21,466 nt of DNA from JAICNR01 sp035699465 (lineage in GTDB: Bacteria; Gemmatimonadota; Gemmatimonadetes; JACCXV01; JAHWKZ01): NCBI GenBank assembly GCA_035699465.1, contig DASSPT010000163.1, positions 1 through 21,466 of the forward strand, read 5' to 3'. A program made the position numbers and the translations under genes. Below the pieces are notes generated by a model. That model was not told the origin of the DNA and ran no database searches. It saw only the letters and a list, made by a program, of their open reading frames with translations. This document shows, one piece after another, positions 1 through 7,195 of the stretch; the stretch's first letter is position 1; each line of letters starts with the position of its first letter.

Positions 1-981
1 GAACCCCCAAACGAGCCCTACCGCCAGCACGACGGCCGGCGACATGCCGATCAGCGCGCCGATCGTGAGCGCGCAGGTCCCCGAGATCGCCATCGAGAGC
101 ATCGTCGTCCGCGTCCGGCCCCAGCGGTCCCCGAGCACGCCGCCCGCCCAGCAGCCGACGCCGCCCGCCGCGATCACACCGAACGTGGCGAACGCCGCGC
201 CGCGCTCCGGCAGCGGGTCGCCGTGGGCGGCGAGGACGGCGGCGTAGAACGCCACGAACCAGGCCCACATCGCGTACAGCTCCCACATGTGGCCGAAGTA
301 CCCGAGCGACGCCAGGCGGACCCCGCGTTCCGAGAACGCGAGCCGCGCCTGGCGGGGGTCGAAGCGGGCGCGCGGAAACGGCCACGGCCCCTCCGAGCCC
401 GCGACCTCGGCGATCACCCCGCCGAGCACGGTGAGCGCGGAGGTCGTCACGACCACCATGCGCCAGTCGACCCCACCCAGCCCATTGATCAGGTGCGGCG
501 CGGCGGATCCCAGCGTCAGCGCGCCGACCAGGATCCCCAGCCCCGTGCCGCGGCCGACGCGAAACCACGTGGCCATCGACTTCAGCGCCGGCGGATACAC
601 CCCGGCCAGGAAGAACCCCGTCGCCAGCCGCAGCGGGATGGCGAGCCTCGGGCCGTCCGCGAAATGGAGGAGGGCGTTCGCCGCGGCCGCCCCGATGGCG
701 CCGAGGAGGATCATCCGGCGCGGCGGAAGGATGTCGGAGAGGGTCAGCGCCGCGGAGGTGACGGCACCGGCCACGAATCCGATCTGGACCGCGATCGTGA
801 GCCAGGCCGCCGCGGAACCCGAGAGGTCCCACAGCTCGACGAGCTGCGGGAGCGCGGCTGTCGCCGAGAACCAGGTCGTCATCGCCATGAGGACCGCGAC
901 GGCCAGGATCGAGAGCGCCCGCCAGCGGCCTGCGGGGTCGCGTTCGATCGGACGGCCGCCGATCGGATCGGAATCCCTCAG
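1..981 (-). CDS. MFS transporter, C-terminus cut by window edge
   Basis: This is a 327-codon open frame running off the left edge. The translation is a major facilitator superfamily inner-membrane transporter: successive hydrophobic segments begin at ALSILAVAVLMAMTTW, with small-residue-rich helices and short charged cytoplasmic loops. A loop reading GGVLGDRWGRTRTT, typical of the MFS motif between helices, lies near the cut end. The substrate cannot be told. No ATG or GTG precedes the first membrane helix in frame. The best start is a CTG at 981-979 overlapping the upstream TGA stop (CTGA), so the N-terminus would be about 17 residues before helix 1. An ATG inside helix 1 would truncate that helix. 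It is the last visible gene of the gltX run and is probably translationally coupled to the amidotransferase gene. Family call firm, start uncertain. Confidence 0.82.
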   Translation of the reverse strand, partial: MRDSDPIGGRPIERDPAGRWRALSILAVAVLMAMTTWFSATAALPQLVELWDLSGSAAAWLTIAVQIGFVAGAVTSAALTLSDILPPRRMILLGAIGAAAANALLHFADGPRLAIPLRLATGFFLAGVYPPALKSMATWFRVGRGTGLGILVGALTLGSAAPHLINGLGGVDWRMVVVTTSALTVLGGVIAEVAGSEGPWPFPRARFDPRQARLAFSERGVRLASLGYFGHMWELYAMWAWFVAFYAAVLAAHGDPLPERGAAFATFGVIAAGGVGCWAGGVLGDRWGRTRTTMLSMAISGTCALTIGALIGMSPAVVLAVGLVWGF

Positions 982-1697
982 TCGGCCCCGGAGACGCCCG
1001 CGCGGCGCGGCCGCACGAACGATTCGACGAAGTTGCCGAGGATCCCTTCCGCGTGCGGCGCGCTCCCGACCTCGGGGTCCGCGTCCAGCAGATGACGCCG
1101 GCGGGCGACGAAGTCCCGCGCGATCTCCTCGGTCACTTCGGGATGGAATTGCACGCCGCGGACGAGCGGGCCCACGGCGATCGCCTGCACCTCGGTGTGG
1201 TCATTGACCGCCAGGAGCGTCGCGTCGGCTGGCAGCAGCGCCACGTAGTCCTCGTGCGTCGTCTGCACGCGGAAGCGGTCCGGCAGTCTCGCGAAAAGCG
1301 GATCTTCGCGCCCCGCATCGGTGAGCTCGACGTCGGTCGTGCCGATTTCCCAGCCGCCCGGGTGGCGCTCGACGCGGCCGCCGAGCGCCTGACAGATCGC
1401 CTGGTGCCCGTAGCAGACCCCGAGGAGCGGCGCGTCGTGTCGCACGACCGCCCGAATCCAGTCGAGCAAGCGTTCGGTTTCGGGCTCCGGGTCGACGACC
1501 GAGCCGCGCGCGCCGGTCACGATCCAGCCGTCCGCCGCGCCAGGATCGGGAAGCTCCCGCTCCGGTAGCGTCTCCCACACGCGGGACGTCACCTCCCCGC
1601 CGAGCACGCGTTGGAACCAGCTGTCGTAGTCCCCGAAGCGGAGGATCATCTCCGGGAAGGTGGAGCCCGGCTTCAGGATGCCGATCCGGGGCCTCAT
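978..1697 (-). CDS. class I glutamine amidotransferase (GMP-synthase-like GATase)
   Basis: A 239-residue stand-alone class I glutamine amidotransferase domain. The nucleophile is in GVCYGHQA (Cys95). The other triad members are in VQFHPEV (His185, Glu187). WIVTGARGSV near residue 60 matches the oxyanion region of this family. The domain resembles the GuaA/PuuD-type fold and hydrolyses glutamine or a gamma-glutamyl compound, but no synthase partner domain is attached, so the physiological substrate is unknown. Length is normal for single-domain members (about 230-250). The ATG at 1697 overlaps the rlmN stop as ATGA, so the two are translationally coupled. Downstream it overlaps the MFS gene, which raises the possibility that the pair imports and cleaves a gamma-glutamyl compound (inference only). 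Confidence 0.9.
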   Translation of the reverse strand: MRPRIGILKPGSTFPEMILRFGDYDSWFQRVLGGEVTSRVWETLPERELPDPGAADGWIVTGARGSVVDPEPETERLLDWIRAVVRHDAPLLGVCYGHQAICQALGGRVERHPGGWEIGTTDVELTDAGREDPLFARLPDRFRVQTTHEDYVALLPADATLLAVNDHTEVQAIAVGPLVRGVQFHPEVTEEIARDFVARRRHLLDADPEVGSAPHAEGILGNFVESFVRPRRAGVSGAD

Positions 1698-2848
1698 TCG
1701 GCGGAAACCCCCTCCACCATCGACCCGCCCCGTGCCAGGCGCAGTTGCCCGCAGGCGCCTTCGATGTCGAGGCCACGGCTCCGACGTATCGTAACCGGGA
1801 CCCGCGTCGCGCGCCGGAGGGCGTCGCGGAAACGCAGGGTCTCGGCCGCCGTCGGCCGTCGGAAGTTCGCACCCGGAACCGGGTTGTACCGCATCAGGTT
1901 AACCTGCATGGAAAGGCCTTCCACCGCTCGCGCCATGGCCGCCACGTCGGCCGCTCGGTCGTTGACTCCCGGCAGGTGGAGGTACTCGAACGTCATCCGC
2001 TTGCCCGTCGATTCGCACCATAGCCTGCACGCCGCCAGGAGCTGGCGCAGCGGGTACCGACGGTTGATCGGCACGATCTCGTCGCGCACCTCGTCCCTCG
2101 CAGCGTGCAGGGAGACGGCGAGCCGCACCTGGGGGAACTCCTCGCCGAGCGCGACGATCCGGTCCGGGAGCCCCACGGTCGACACGGTGATCCGGCGGGC
2201 GCCGATATCGAAGTAGCGCTCGTCGACCAGCAGCTCGAGCGCGATCCGCAGGTTGTCCCAGTTGAGGAGCGGCTCGCCCATCCCCATGAACACGAGATTG
2301 GCGCCGTGCCCGGCCGGCTCCCTGTCCCGCTGGAGATGGCGGACCTGATCGACGATCTCGCCGACCGTGAGGTTTCGCTTGTACCCGATCATGCCCGTGG
2401 CGCAGAAAGCGCAGGCGAGCGCGCACCCGGCCTGGCTCGAGATGCAGAACGTGTCCCGCCGGGCCGAAGGGATCATCACCGACTCGACCGCCTCGCCGTC
2501 CACGAGCGTCCAGAGGTACTTCCGCGTCCCGTCCGCGGACTCCCGCATCTCCGCGAGGGAGATCGACGGGAAGCGTAACGCGCGCTCCAGCGCGTCGCGC
2601 AGTTCCTTGGACAGCGAAGTGACCGACTTCCATCCGTCGACGCGCTGGCGATAGACGGCATGGACGATCTGGTCCACGCGATAGGAAGGCTCGCCGCGAG
2701 CCGCGAGCCACGCCTTCAGGGCCGGTTCGATCGCATCGGGGCCATGGCTGAGGAGCTCCGGGCGCGGATCGAGCTCGGCGAGGCGGGCCAGGCGCCGGTC
2801 GCGTGCCGTATCGGGAGTGACTGGCATGGGGATCTCGAGCTCGCGCAC
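1694..2848 (-). CDS. rlmN: dual-specificity 23S rRNA/tRNA m2A methyltransferase RlmN
   Basis: A 384-residue radical-SAM methyltransferase that makes C2-methyladenosine at A2503 of 23S rRNA and A37 of some tRNAs. The [4Fe-4S] motif CALACAFC gives Cys142, Cys146 and Cys149. It is preceded by FCISSQAG, with a Cys135 matching Cys118 of the E. coli enzyme. The methyl-carrying C-terminal cysteine is Cys366 in the conserved RGLDIEGACGQL. VFMGMGEPLLNWDN and VNLMRYNPVPG are further family signatures. The frame opens with GTG at 2848, 9 bp after the gltX stop; an ATG seven codons later (2827) is an equally plausible start and has a weak GAG upstream. The gene lies between gltX and a glutamine amidotransferase in a compact run. 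Confidence 0.96.
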   Translation of the reverse strand: MRELEIPMPVTPDTARDRRLARLAELDPRPELLSHGPDAIEPALKAWLAARGEPSYRVDQIVHAVYRQRVDGWKSVTSLSKELRDALERALRFPSISLAEMRESADGTRKYLWTLVDGEAVESVMIPSARRDTFCISSQAGCALACAFCATGMIGYKRNLTVGEIVDQVRHLQRDREPAGHGANLVFMGMGEPLLNWDNLRIALELLVDERYFDIGARRITVSTVGLPDRIVALGEEFPQVRLAVSLHAARDEVRDEIVPINRRYPLRQLLAACRLWCESTGKRMTFEYLHLPGVNDRAADVAAMARAVEGLSMQVNLMRYNPVPGANFRRPTAAETLRFRDALRRATRVPVTIRRSRGLDIEGACGQLRLARGGSMVEGVSAE

Positions 2849-2857
2849 GCGGGCAAT

Positions 2858-4327
2858 CTACGCCCCGGCCTGGCTGGCCGCGCGCCCGGCGAGCCACGTC
2901 CTGGCCGCCGCCAGGCGTTCGCGAACCACCTCGGGGCCCATCGCGACGATCGTCTCGAAGATCCCCGGGCTCACGCGCTGGCCGGTCAGCGCGACCCGCA
3001 TCGATTGCATGACCTTGCCCGCTGGCACGCCGCGCTCCTCCGCCAGGGCACGCAACCGAGTCTCCATCGCCTCCAGGTCCCCCCACTCCCCCTGGGTCGC
3101 GGCGTACTCCTCCGCGACCGCGAGCGCGCCGTCGGCGAGCGCGGCGTCCTTCCAGAACTTCTCGACGGCGTCGGGCTGGTACTCCACCGGGCCCGGGAAG
3201 AACGGGCGGCCCTGCTCGACGAGATCGTGGAGGGTTCGGGAGCGCGTCTTGACGAGCGTCATGAGGTCCTCGAACCAGGCCGCGCGGCGCTCGAGCTCCG
3301 CCTCGTCGGCGATCCGGGCGTGGACGAACAAGGGCTTCGCGATCGCGGCCACCTCCGCGCCCGAGAGTCGCGACAGGTGCTGGCCGTTCAGCCACTCGAG
3401 CTTCTCCACGTCGAAGACCGCGCTCTTCCCGGTGATCCTGTCCAGCGTGAAGGAGTCGACGAGCTCGGCCCTCGTCATGACCTCCCGATCGTCTCCCGGA
3501 GACCATCCCAGGAGCGCGAGGAAGTTGACGAACGCGTCGGCGAGGAACCCCTGCTCCCTGTACGCGGTGACCGCCACCGCGCCGTGCCGCTTGGAGAGCT
3601 TCGACTTGTCGGGTCCCAGGATCAGCGGGACGTGAGCGAACACGGGCGGCTCGACGCCCAGCGCCTGGTAGAGCAGGATCTGCTTCGGGGTGTTGGAGAT
3701 GTGATCGTCGCCGCGCACCACGTGCGTGATCCGCATGTCGAGGTCGTCGACTGTGACCGCGAGGTTGTAGATCGGGGCGCCGTCCGAGCGCAGAACGATG
3801 AAGTCGCCGATCGTGCGGTTGTCGAACGCCGTATGCCCGTGGACCACGTCCTCCCACACCGTCTCCCCCGACGGAACGGCGAACCGGACCGTGGAGAGCT
3901 CCCCGCCCTCGCGGCGGCGCGCGACTTCGGCGGGATCGAGCGCGCGGCAGCGGCCGCTGTAGACGTAGGATTCCTTGCGCGCGATCGCGGCCTCCCGCTC
4001 CGCGGCCAGCATCTCGACGGTGCAGAAGCAGGGGTAGGCGCTCCCCGACTCGACCAGGCGATGGGCCGCCTCGCGATGGCGCGCGCCGCTCTCGGACTGG
4101 TAGAACGGCCCTTCGTCCCAGTCGATCCCCAGCCACTCGAGACCTTCCAGGATCCCCTGGATCATCTCGTCGGTCGACCGCTGGGCGTCCGTGTCCTCGA
4201 TCCTCAGAACGAGCGTGCCGCCCGTGTGACGCGCCCACAACCAGTTGAACAGCGCGGTGCGGGCGCCTCCCACGTGCAGGAATCCCGTGGGGCTCGGCGC
4301 GAAGCGCACGCGAACGGGAGTGCTCAT
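2858..4327 (-). CDS. gltX: glutamyl-tRNA synthetase
   Basis: A 489-residue class I aminoacyl-tRNA synthetase that charges tRNA-Glu. The N-terminus RFAPSPTGFLHVGGARTAL holds the HIGH-type motif (residues around 9-20). KLSKRHG is the KMSKS equivalent. The bacterial GluRS zinc-type pattern Cys-x-Cys followed by Tyr-x3-Cys is visible in YPCFCTVE ... YVYSGRC. GDDHISNTPKQILLYQALG is the standard catalytic-core segment. Length and domain order are typical of a bacterial GluRS with a C-terminal alpha-helical anticodon-binding cage. The ATG at 4327 has GAGGA about 10 bases upstream. It heads the run gltX-rlmN-amidotransferase-MFS and is only 17 bp from a divergent gene, so its promoter must lie within that neighbour's 5' end. 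Confidence 0.97.
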   Translation of the reverse strand: MSTPVRVRFAPSPTGFLHVGGARTALFNWLWARHTGGTLVLRIEDTDAQRSTDEMIQGILEGLEWLGIDWDEGPFYQSESGARHREAAHRLVESGSAYPCFCTVEMLAAEREAAIARKESYVYSGRCRALDPAEVARRREGGELSTVRFAVPSGETVWEDVVHGHTAFDNRTIGDFIVLRSDGAPIYNLAVTVDDLDMRITHVVRGDDHISNTPKQILLYQALGVEPPVFAHVPLILGPDKSKLSKRHGAVAVTAYREQGFLADAFVNFLALLGWSPGDDREVMTRAELVDSFTLDRITGKSAVFDVEKLEWLNGQHLSRLSGAEVAAIAKPLFVHARIADEAELERRAAWFEDLMTLVKTRSRTLHDLVEQGRPFFPGPVEYQPDAVEKFWKDAALADGALAVAEEYAATQGEWGDLEAMETRLRALAEERGVPAGKVMQSMRVALTGQRVSPGIFETIVAMGPEVVRERLAAARTWLAGRAASQAGA

Positions 4328-4344
4328 GCCGTTGACTTCCTCAT

Positions 4345-4710
4345 ATGGACGGAGATATTGCCGACGTGCTCGAAGACGCGATCATCGCGGCACTCGCTCT
4401 CAACGGCATCCTCTGCACCGCTGCGTTGGTCTGGTTGCTGAGGCGAGCGGGCCAGCGTCACGATAGCGAATGGCCTGCCGAGCATCCCGCCACCGAACCG
4501 CCCGACAAGATCGAGCTCGCCTATCTCGACATCGACTCCTTCGGGCGTTATCCCGTCTCGGAGATCTGCTCGATCATGGCCGAGCACTATCCGGCGGCGT
4601 ACGAACGCTATCGGATGGGTCGGATGGAGAGCGCCGAGCGCTTGCAGGTCTGGGACGCTTGCTGCGCGATCCACGACGCCAGGTTCGAGATCGAAGAGCT
4701 CTGCTCGTAA
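4345..4710 (+). CDS. hypothetical protein with one N-terminal membrane segment
   Basis: I do not recognise this 121-residue protein. Residues about 11-33 (DAIIAALALNGILCTAALVW, followed by LLRRAG) form one transmembrane helix with positive residues just after it. A short Pro/Glu-rich linker follows. The soluble domain of about 65 residues is acidic and Tyr-rich: IELAYLDIDSFGRYPVSEIC, a central AEHYPAAYERYRMGRMESAERL, and a C-terminal WDACCAIHDARFEIEELCS. It has four cysteines in that domain, including an adjacent pair (ACCA). Third codon positions are mostly G/C and the composition is protein-like, whereas the antisense frame reads like a shadow. The only in-frame start is ATG 4345, and it has no good Shine-Dalgarno. 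The gene is divergent from gltX and followed by a hairpin. Confidence 0.6.
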   Translation: MDGDIADVLEDAIIAALALNGILCTAALVWLLRRAGQRHDSEWPAEHPATEPPDKIELAYLDIDSFGRYPVSEICSIMAEHYPAAYERYRMGRMESAERLQVWDACCAIHDARFEIEELCS

Positions 4711-4714
4711 CGGG

Positions 4715-4742
4715 AGGGATGGGCGCCTGCGGCGCCATCCCT
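4715..4742 (+). terminator. hairpin after the 121-residue gene
   Basis: Just after the stop codon, AGGGATGG(G)CGCC pairs with GGCGCCATCCCT around a TGC loop: 12 pairs with one bulged G. Position and strength fit a transcription terminator, but no T-run follows, so factor-independent termination is not certain. The stem would also work as a structure in a transcript arriving from the right. Confidence 0.45.
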
Positions 4743-4893
4743 TCGCTCGCCGCGGGGCATTCCGGTCATCGCTGCCTCCACTGCGGGCCTGCGGCCCGCG
4801 TGATCGTCGATCGACGAGATCCGGCGAGCGAGCTCGCCTTCTCTCGATCGATCGGCGATCGCGCCTCTTCGAGGCGCCACGTGGAGGCGGGGA
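4743..4893. repeat. intergenic stretch dense in short inverted repeats
   Basis: No gene is seen here. Four further inverted repeats lie in about 100 bp: GCGGGCC-TGC-GGCCCGC at 4783-4799, the palindrome TCGTCGATCGACGA at 4804-4817, GGCGAGC-GA-GCTCGCC at 4823-4838, and GCGCCTC-TTC-GAGGCGC at 4861-4877. The last sits immediately downstream of tRNA-Ser(GCU) on the minus strand and could end that transcript. The first has the same TGC loop closed by C/G as the hairpin at 4715-4742. Confidence 0.5.
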
Positions 4894-4986
4894 TGGCGGA
4901 GAGGGAGGGATTCGAACCCTCGATACGGGGATTACCCGTATAACACCTTAGCAGGGTGCCGCCTTCGACCACTCGGCCACCTCTCC
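4894..4986 (-). tRNA. tRNA-Ser (anticodon GCU)
   Basis: The minus strand gives acceptor GGAGAGG pairing with CCTCTCC, a G discriminator and an encoded CCA end. The D-arm region is TGGCCGAGTGGTCGAAGGC. The anticodon stem GCACC/GGTGT encloses the loop CTGCTAA, hence anticodon GCU. A long variable arm (TACGGG..CCCGTA) marks a class II serine tRNA, and the T arm is GAGGGTTCGAATCCCTC. The 5' end is 23 bp after the stop of the four-helix-bundle gene on the same strand, so the two are probably co-transcribed. Confidence 0.96.
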
Positions 4987-5009
4987 GCGCTTCCTGCGGG
5001 GCGAATCGC

Positions 5010-5438
5010 TTAGACGACGGCCTCGGCCTCCACCGTCTCGCCGCGCTGGGACACGGTGCGGATCAACGCCCCCAGCATACGACTGCCGTCCATCAAGAGC
5101 GTGCGGAGCTCCGGCTCCTCCACCCCACCTCGTCGGACCCGCTGCTCGATCAGCGCGGCGGCCGCGTGCAGAGACCCTCGCGCCTCTTCGAGACCCGAGG
5201 AGAACCCGCCGTCGTTCCGCGACCCGTTGGATCGCGAGTGCGCCGTCGCGCGCGCGATCCCGATCGTCGCCTGATGGATCTCCCGCTCGATCTCCGCGCC
5301 CAGCGGGTCGTCGGCGTCGGCCAGCGACGCCAGCCACGCTTCCTGCGCCCGCTGATAGACGTGAAGGCCCTCGAACGGGAACTGCTGCCGGCCGTCGTCG
5401 CGGCCGTTTCGCTCCTGATCCTGGCTCTGCCGGACCAT
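5010..5438 (-). CDS. four-helix-bundle protein (S23/IVP-like family)
   Basis: A 142-residue helical protein. FPFEGLHVYQRAQEAW (residues 20-35) matches the opening F-x-x-L-x-V-[YW]-Q-x-A motif of the family whose first members are encoded in 23S rRNA intervening sequences. Predicted amphipathic helices follow: EIEREIHQATIGIARATA, then a Ser/Asn/Gly-rich linker, then SSGLEEARGSLHAAAALIEQ and a last helix LRTLLMDGSRMLGALIRTV. The start is set by GGAGGG nine bases before ATG 5438; a longer frame to 5510 has no such signal. Function in this family is unknown; members are small, soluble and oligomeric. Here it is not in an rRNA gene but directly upstream of tRNA-Ser(GCU), with its own strong-looking promoter. 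Confidence 0.78.
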   Translation of the reverse strand: MVRQSQDQERNGRDDGRQQFPFEGLHVYQRAQEAWLASLADADDPLGAEIEREIHQATIGIARATAHSRSNGSRNDGGFSSGLEEARGSLHAAAALIEQRVRRGGVEEPELRTLLMDGSRMLGALIRTVSQRGETVEAEAVV

Positions 5439-5508
5439 GCCTGTTTTCCCTCCGTGTCTGTCGTCAGGACCGCTCGGAGGGGGCGCCGACAGGCGCTGAG
5501 CGGCGGTC

Positions 5509-5538
5509 AAGATACGCCCCGTGATCGGGGCTTGTCAA
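5509..5538 (-). promoter_or_regulatory. promoter candidate with inverted repeat in spacer
   Basis: On the minus strand a perfect -35 hexamer TTGACA (5538-5533) and a -10-like TATCTT (5514-5509) are 18 bp apart. The spacer holds the inverted repeat GCCCCG-ATCA-CGGGGC (5531-5516), positioned as an operator between the two hexamers. The start of transcription would fall near 5502, about 64 bases before the four-helix-bundle ATG. Confidence 0.55.
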
Positions 5539-5644
5539 AGCGCCGCTGCAAGTTGCGTGCTGCGCGATCGCAAACAGCGGAGAAGCTCCCTCCTCGAACC
5601 GGGAGACCGGCATACGGACGTCGAATCGCCGACACCGACTCCGT

Positions 5645-5673
5645 TTGCCCACCGAGGACTGGTCCCCGATCTT
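5645..5673 (+). promoter_or_regulatory. weak promoter candidate for tRNA-Ser(UGA)
   Basis: TTGCCC (5645-5650) and GATCTT (5668-5673) are separated by 17 bp and end 7 bp before the tRNA 5' end. Spacing is ideal; the -10 match is poor (3 of 6). The rest of 5539-5680 shows no gene. Confidence 0.3.
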
Positions 5674-5680
5674 TGTGCCT

Positions 5681-5771
5681 GGAGGGGTGGCCGAGCGGTT
5701 GAAGGCACTGGTCTTGAAAACCAGCATGGGGGAATACCCCATCGTGGGTTCGAATCCCACCCCCTCCGCCA
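5681..5771 (+). tRNA. tRNA-Ser (anticodon UGA)
   Basis: Acceptor GGAGGGG pairs with CCCCTCC, followed by discriminator G and an encoded CCA. The anticodon stem CTGGT/ACCAG encloses CTTGAAA, giving anticodon UGA. The long variable arm (TGGGGG..CCCCA) is that of a class II serine tRNA. The T arm is GTGGGTTCGAATCCCAC. It is transcribed away from the four-helix-bundle gene and converges on the M14 gene 48 bp downstream. Confidence 0.97.
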
Positions 5772-5819
5772 TCCACGATCCCAACGGGGCATCCCGAAGC
5801 GCGGCCGGCGGAGAGTTTC

Positions 5820-7130
5820 CTAATCCTCGGCGACGGCCGGTATGCTCCGCACCAGCTCGCTATCGGCATTCAGGCCGCGCCGCACCGACAGCCGGACCTC
5901 GCCACCGCGGCGCAATATGCCGCCGTCGAGCTCGGGATGGAGGTAGAGTCCCGTCGCGTCCACGATTTCCAGCGCCCGCACTCCGGTGAGGTCCCCGATC
6001 TCGCCATATCGGGCGCCGGTGCGGGCCACGGGGTCGTCGTAGACGACCGCGACGTCCAGCGGGTACGCGACGCCGCTCTCCCCCACGACCCGGCCGCCCA
6101 CGAGCAGCAGGTCGTTCTCGATGTCGGCGTTCATCGGCAGATCGTCGTAGGGGGCGGTGGACGCGGTCTCCAGCGACCCGTCGGCGATCGACTCGAGCGC
6201 GGCGAGGATCGCCAGCACGTTGAGCCTCCGCAGCTCCTGCTTCTGGGGATCCTCCGGCAGCGCGCCGCTCTCGATCAGCACCGTGCTCGTGCCCCAGCGC
6301 TGCATGTTGTCGCCGAAGGCCCGGGGCGTGAAGGAGTCGTCGTACCGCGCGATCCGGCCCGGGATCTTTGCCTGGAGGACGGCCGCGATGACGCCCGACA
6401 AGCGTCGCGCGCGCTGACGCACGGGCCCCCACGAGCGCGCCTCGTCGGCCGCGGGGGCCAGCAGGGCGATGCCCACCAGCTCCCCGTCGGGACCGGCCGT
6501 GCGGGTCCCCTGGTCGTGGAGGTTGAAGCCGAAATCCGCCTGCAGCGAGTCCCGGACGGCCTTCAGGATCCGCCCTTCCGGCGTGGCGAGCCTGCGCGCG
6601 TCGCGGTTCACGTCCACGCCAAGGGCGTCGTATCGCATGAAGCGCTCGGCCCCGTCGGGATTCAGCATGGGAATCATCGTGATCGTGAGCCGGTCGGCGA
6701 GCCGACGGCGGAGCGGGTCGCTCTCCGGTGACGACGCCCACCAGTGAACGATGTCCGCCAGCGACATCGTGGCGGTCGACTCGTCGCCGTGCATCTGCGA
6801 CCAGAGGAGGACCGATACCGGTCCCTGCCCCAGCGTGACGGCGCGGATCGAGCGCCCCTCCACCGACCGCCCAACCTCTGCGATCGAGACCCGCCCGGAT
6901 CCCTCCCGAGCGTCGAGCGCGGAGCCGACCGCATCCCAGTACTCCTCGTGCGTGAAGCGCCGGTCTTCCAGCCCGGGTACCCGGTACTCGTCGGCGATCG
7001 CCAAGTACAACGCCGAAGCTTCATCCCTGCCCCCTGCGCTCGGGCTGACCTGCCCGAGCACTCCGCCGGGCGACAGGAGGAAAGGCGACAGGAAAATCGC
7101 ACAGGCCGTGGCGAACCTCGATCCCATCAT
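5820..7130 (-). CDS. exported M14 zinc carboxypeptidase-like protein
   Basis: A 436-residue protein with an N-terminal signal peptide (FATACAIFLSPFLLSPGGVLGQ) and an M14 metallocarboxypeptidase domain at about residues 45-290. The zinc ligands are visible: His114 and Glu117 in MHGDES, and His205 in NLHDQG. The substrate-binding NPDG (157-160) and VNRD (Asn175-Arg176) and the catalytic Glu287 in TVLIESGAL are also present, so the site looks intact. The C-terminal 140 residues are beta-rich and of unknown role. ATG 7130 has GGAG six bases upstream; an in-frame extension to 8201 overlaps another gene and is rejected. It lies 65 bp after an HExxH peptidase gene at the end of the long minus-strand run and probably acts on peptides in the periplasm. 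C-terminal amino-acid release is the family activity; the specific substrate is unknown. Confidence 0.9.
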   Translation of the reverse strand: MMGSRFATACAIFLSPFLLSPGGVLGQVSPSAGGRDEASALYLAIADEYRVPGLEDRRFTHEEYWDAVGSALDAREGSGRVSIAEVGRSVEGRSIRAVTLGQGPVSVLLWSQMHGDESTATMSLADIVHWWASSPESDPLRRRLADRLTITMIPMLNPDGAERFMRYDALGVDVNRDARRLATPEGRILKAVRDSLQADFGFNLHDQGTRTAGPDGELVGIALLAPAADEARSWGPVRQRARRLSGVIAAVLQAKIPGRIARYDDSFTPRAFGDNMQRWGTSTVLIESGALPEDPQKQELRRLNVLAILAALESIADGSLETASTAPYDDLPMNADIENDLLLVGGRVVGESGVAYPLDVAVVYDDPVARTGARYGEIGDLTGVRALEIVDATGLYLHPELDGGILRRGGEVRLSVRRGLNADSELVRSIPAVAED

Positions 7131-7195
7131 GGCACTCTCCGATCCGTTCCCACGTTCCGATCCGAGTCGATCCGCGGAACAGTAATCGCTCGGCC

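Noticed and set aside
2660..4441. Plus-strand open frame of 593 codons opposite gltX
   Set aside because: Low-complexity shadow of the gltX frame; the minus strand carries all GluRS motifs.
4324..4674. Minus-strand open frame opposite the 121-residue gene
   Set aside because: Arg/Gly-rich, no membrane segment or motif, and it would run into the gltX start; the plus-strand frame is more protein-like.
5010..5510. Longer start (5510) for the four-helix-bundle gene
   Set aside because: It would begin upstream of the best ribosome binding site and include the -10 element of the likely promoter; ATG 5438 has GGAGGG at good spacing.
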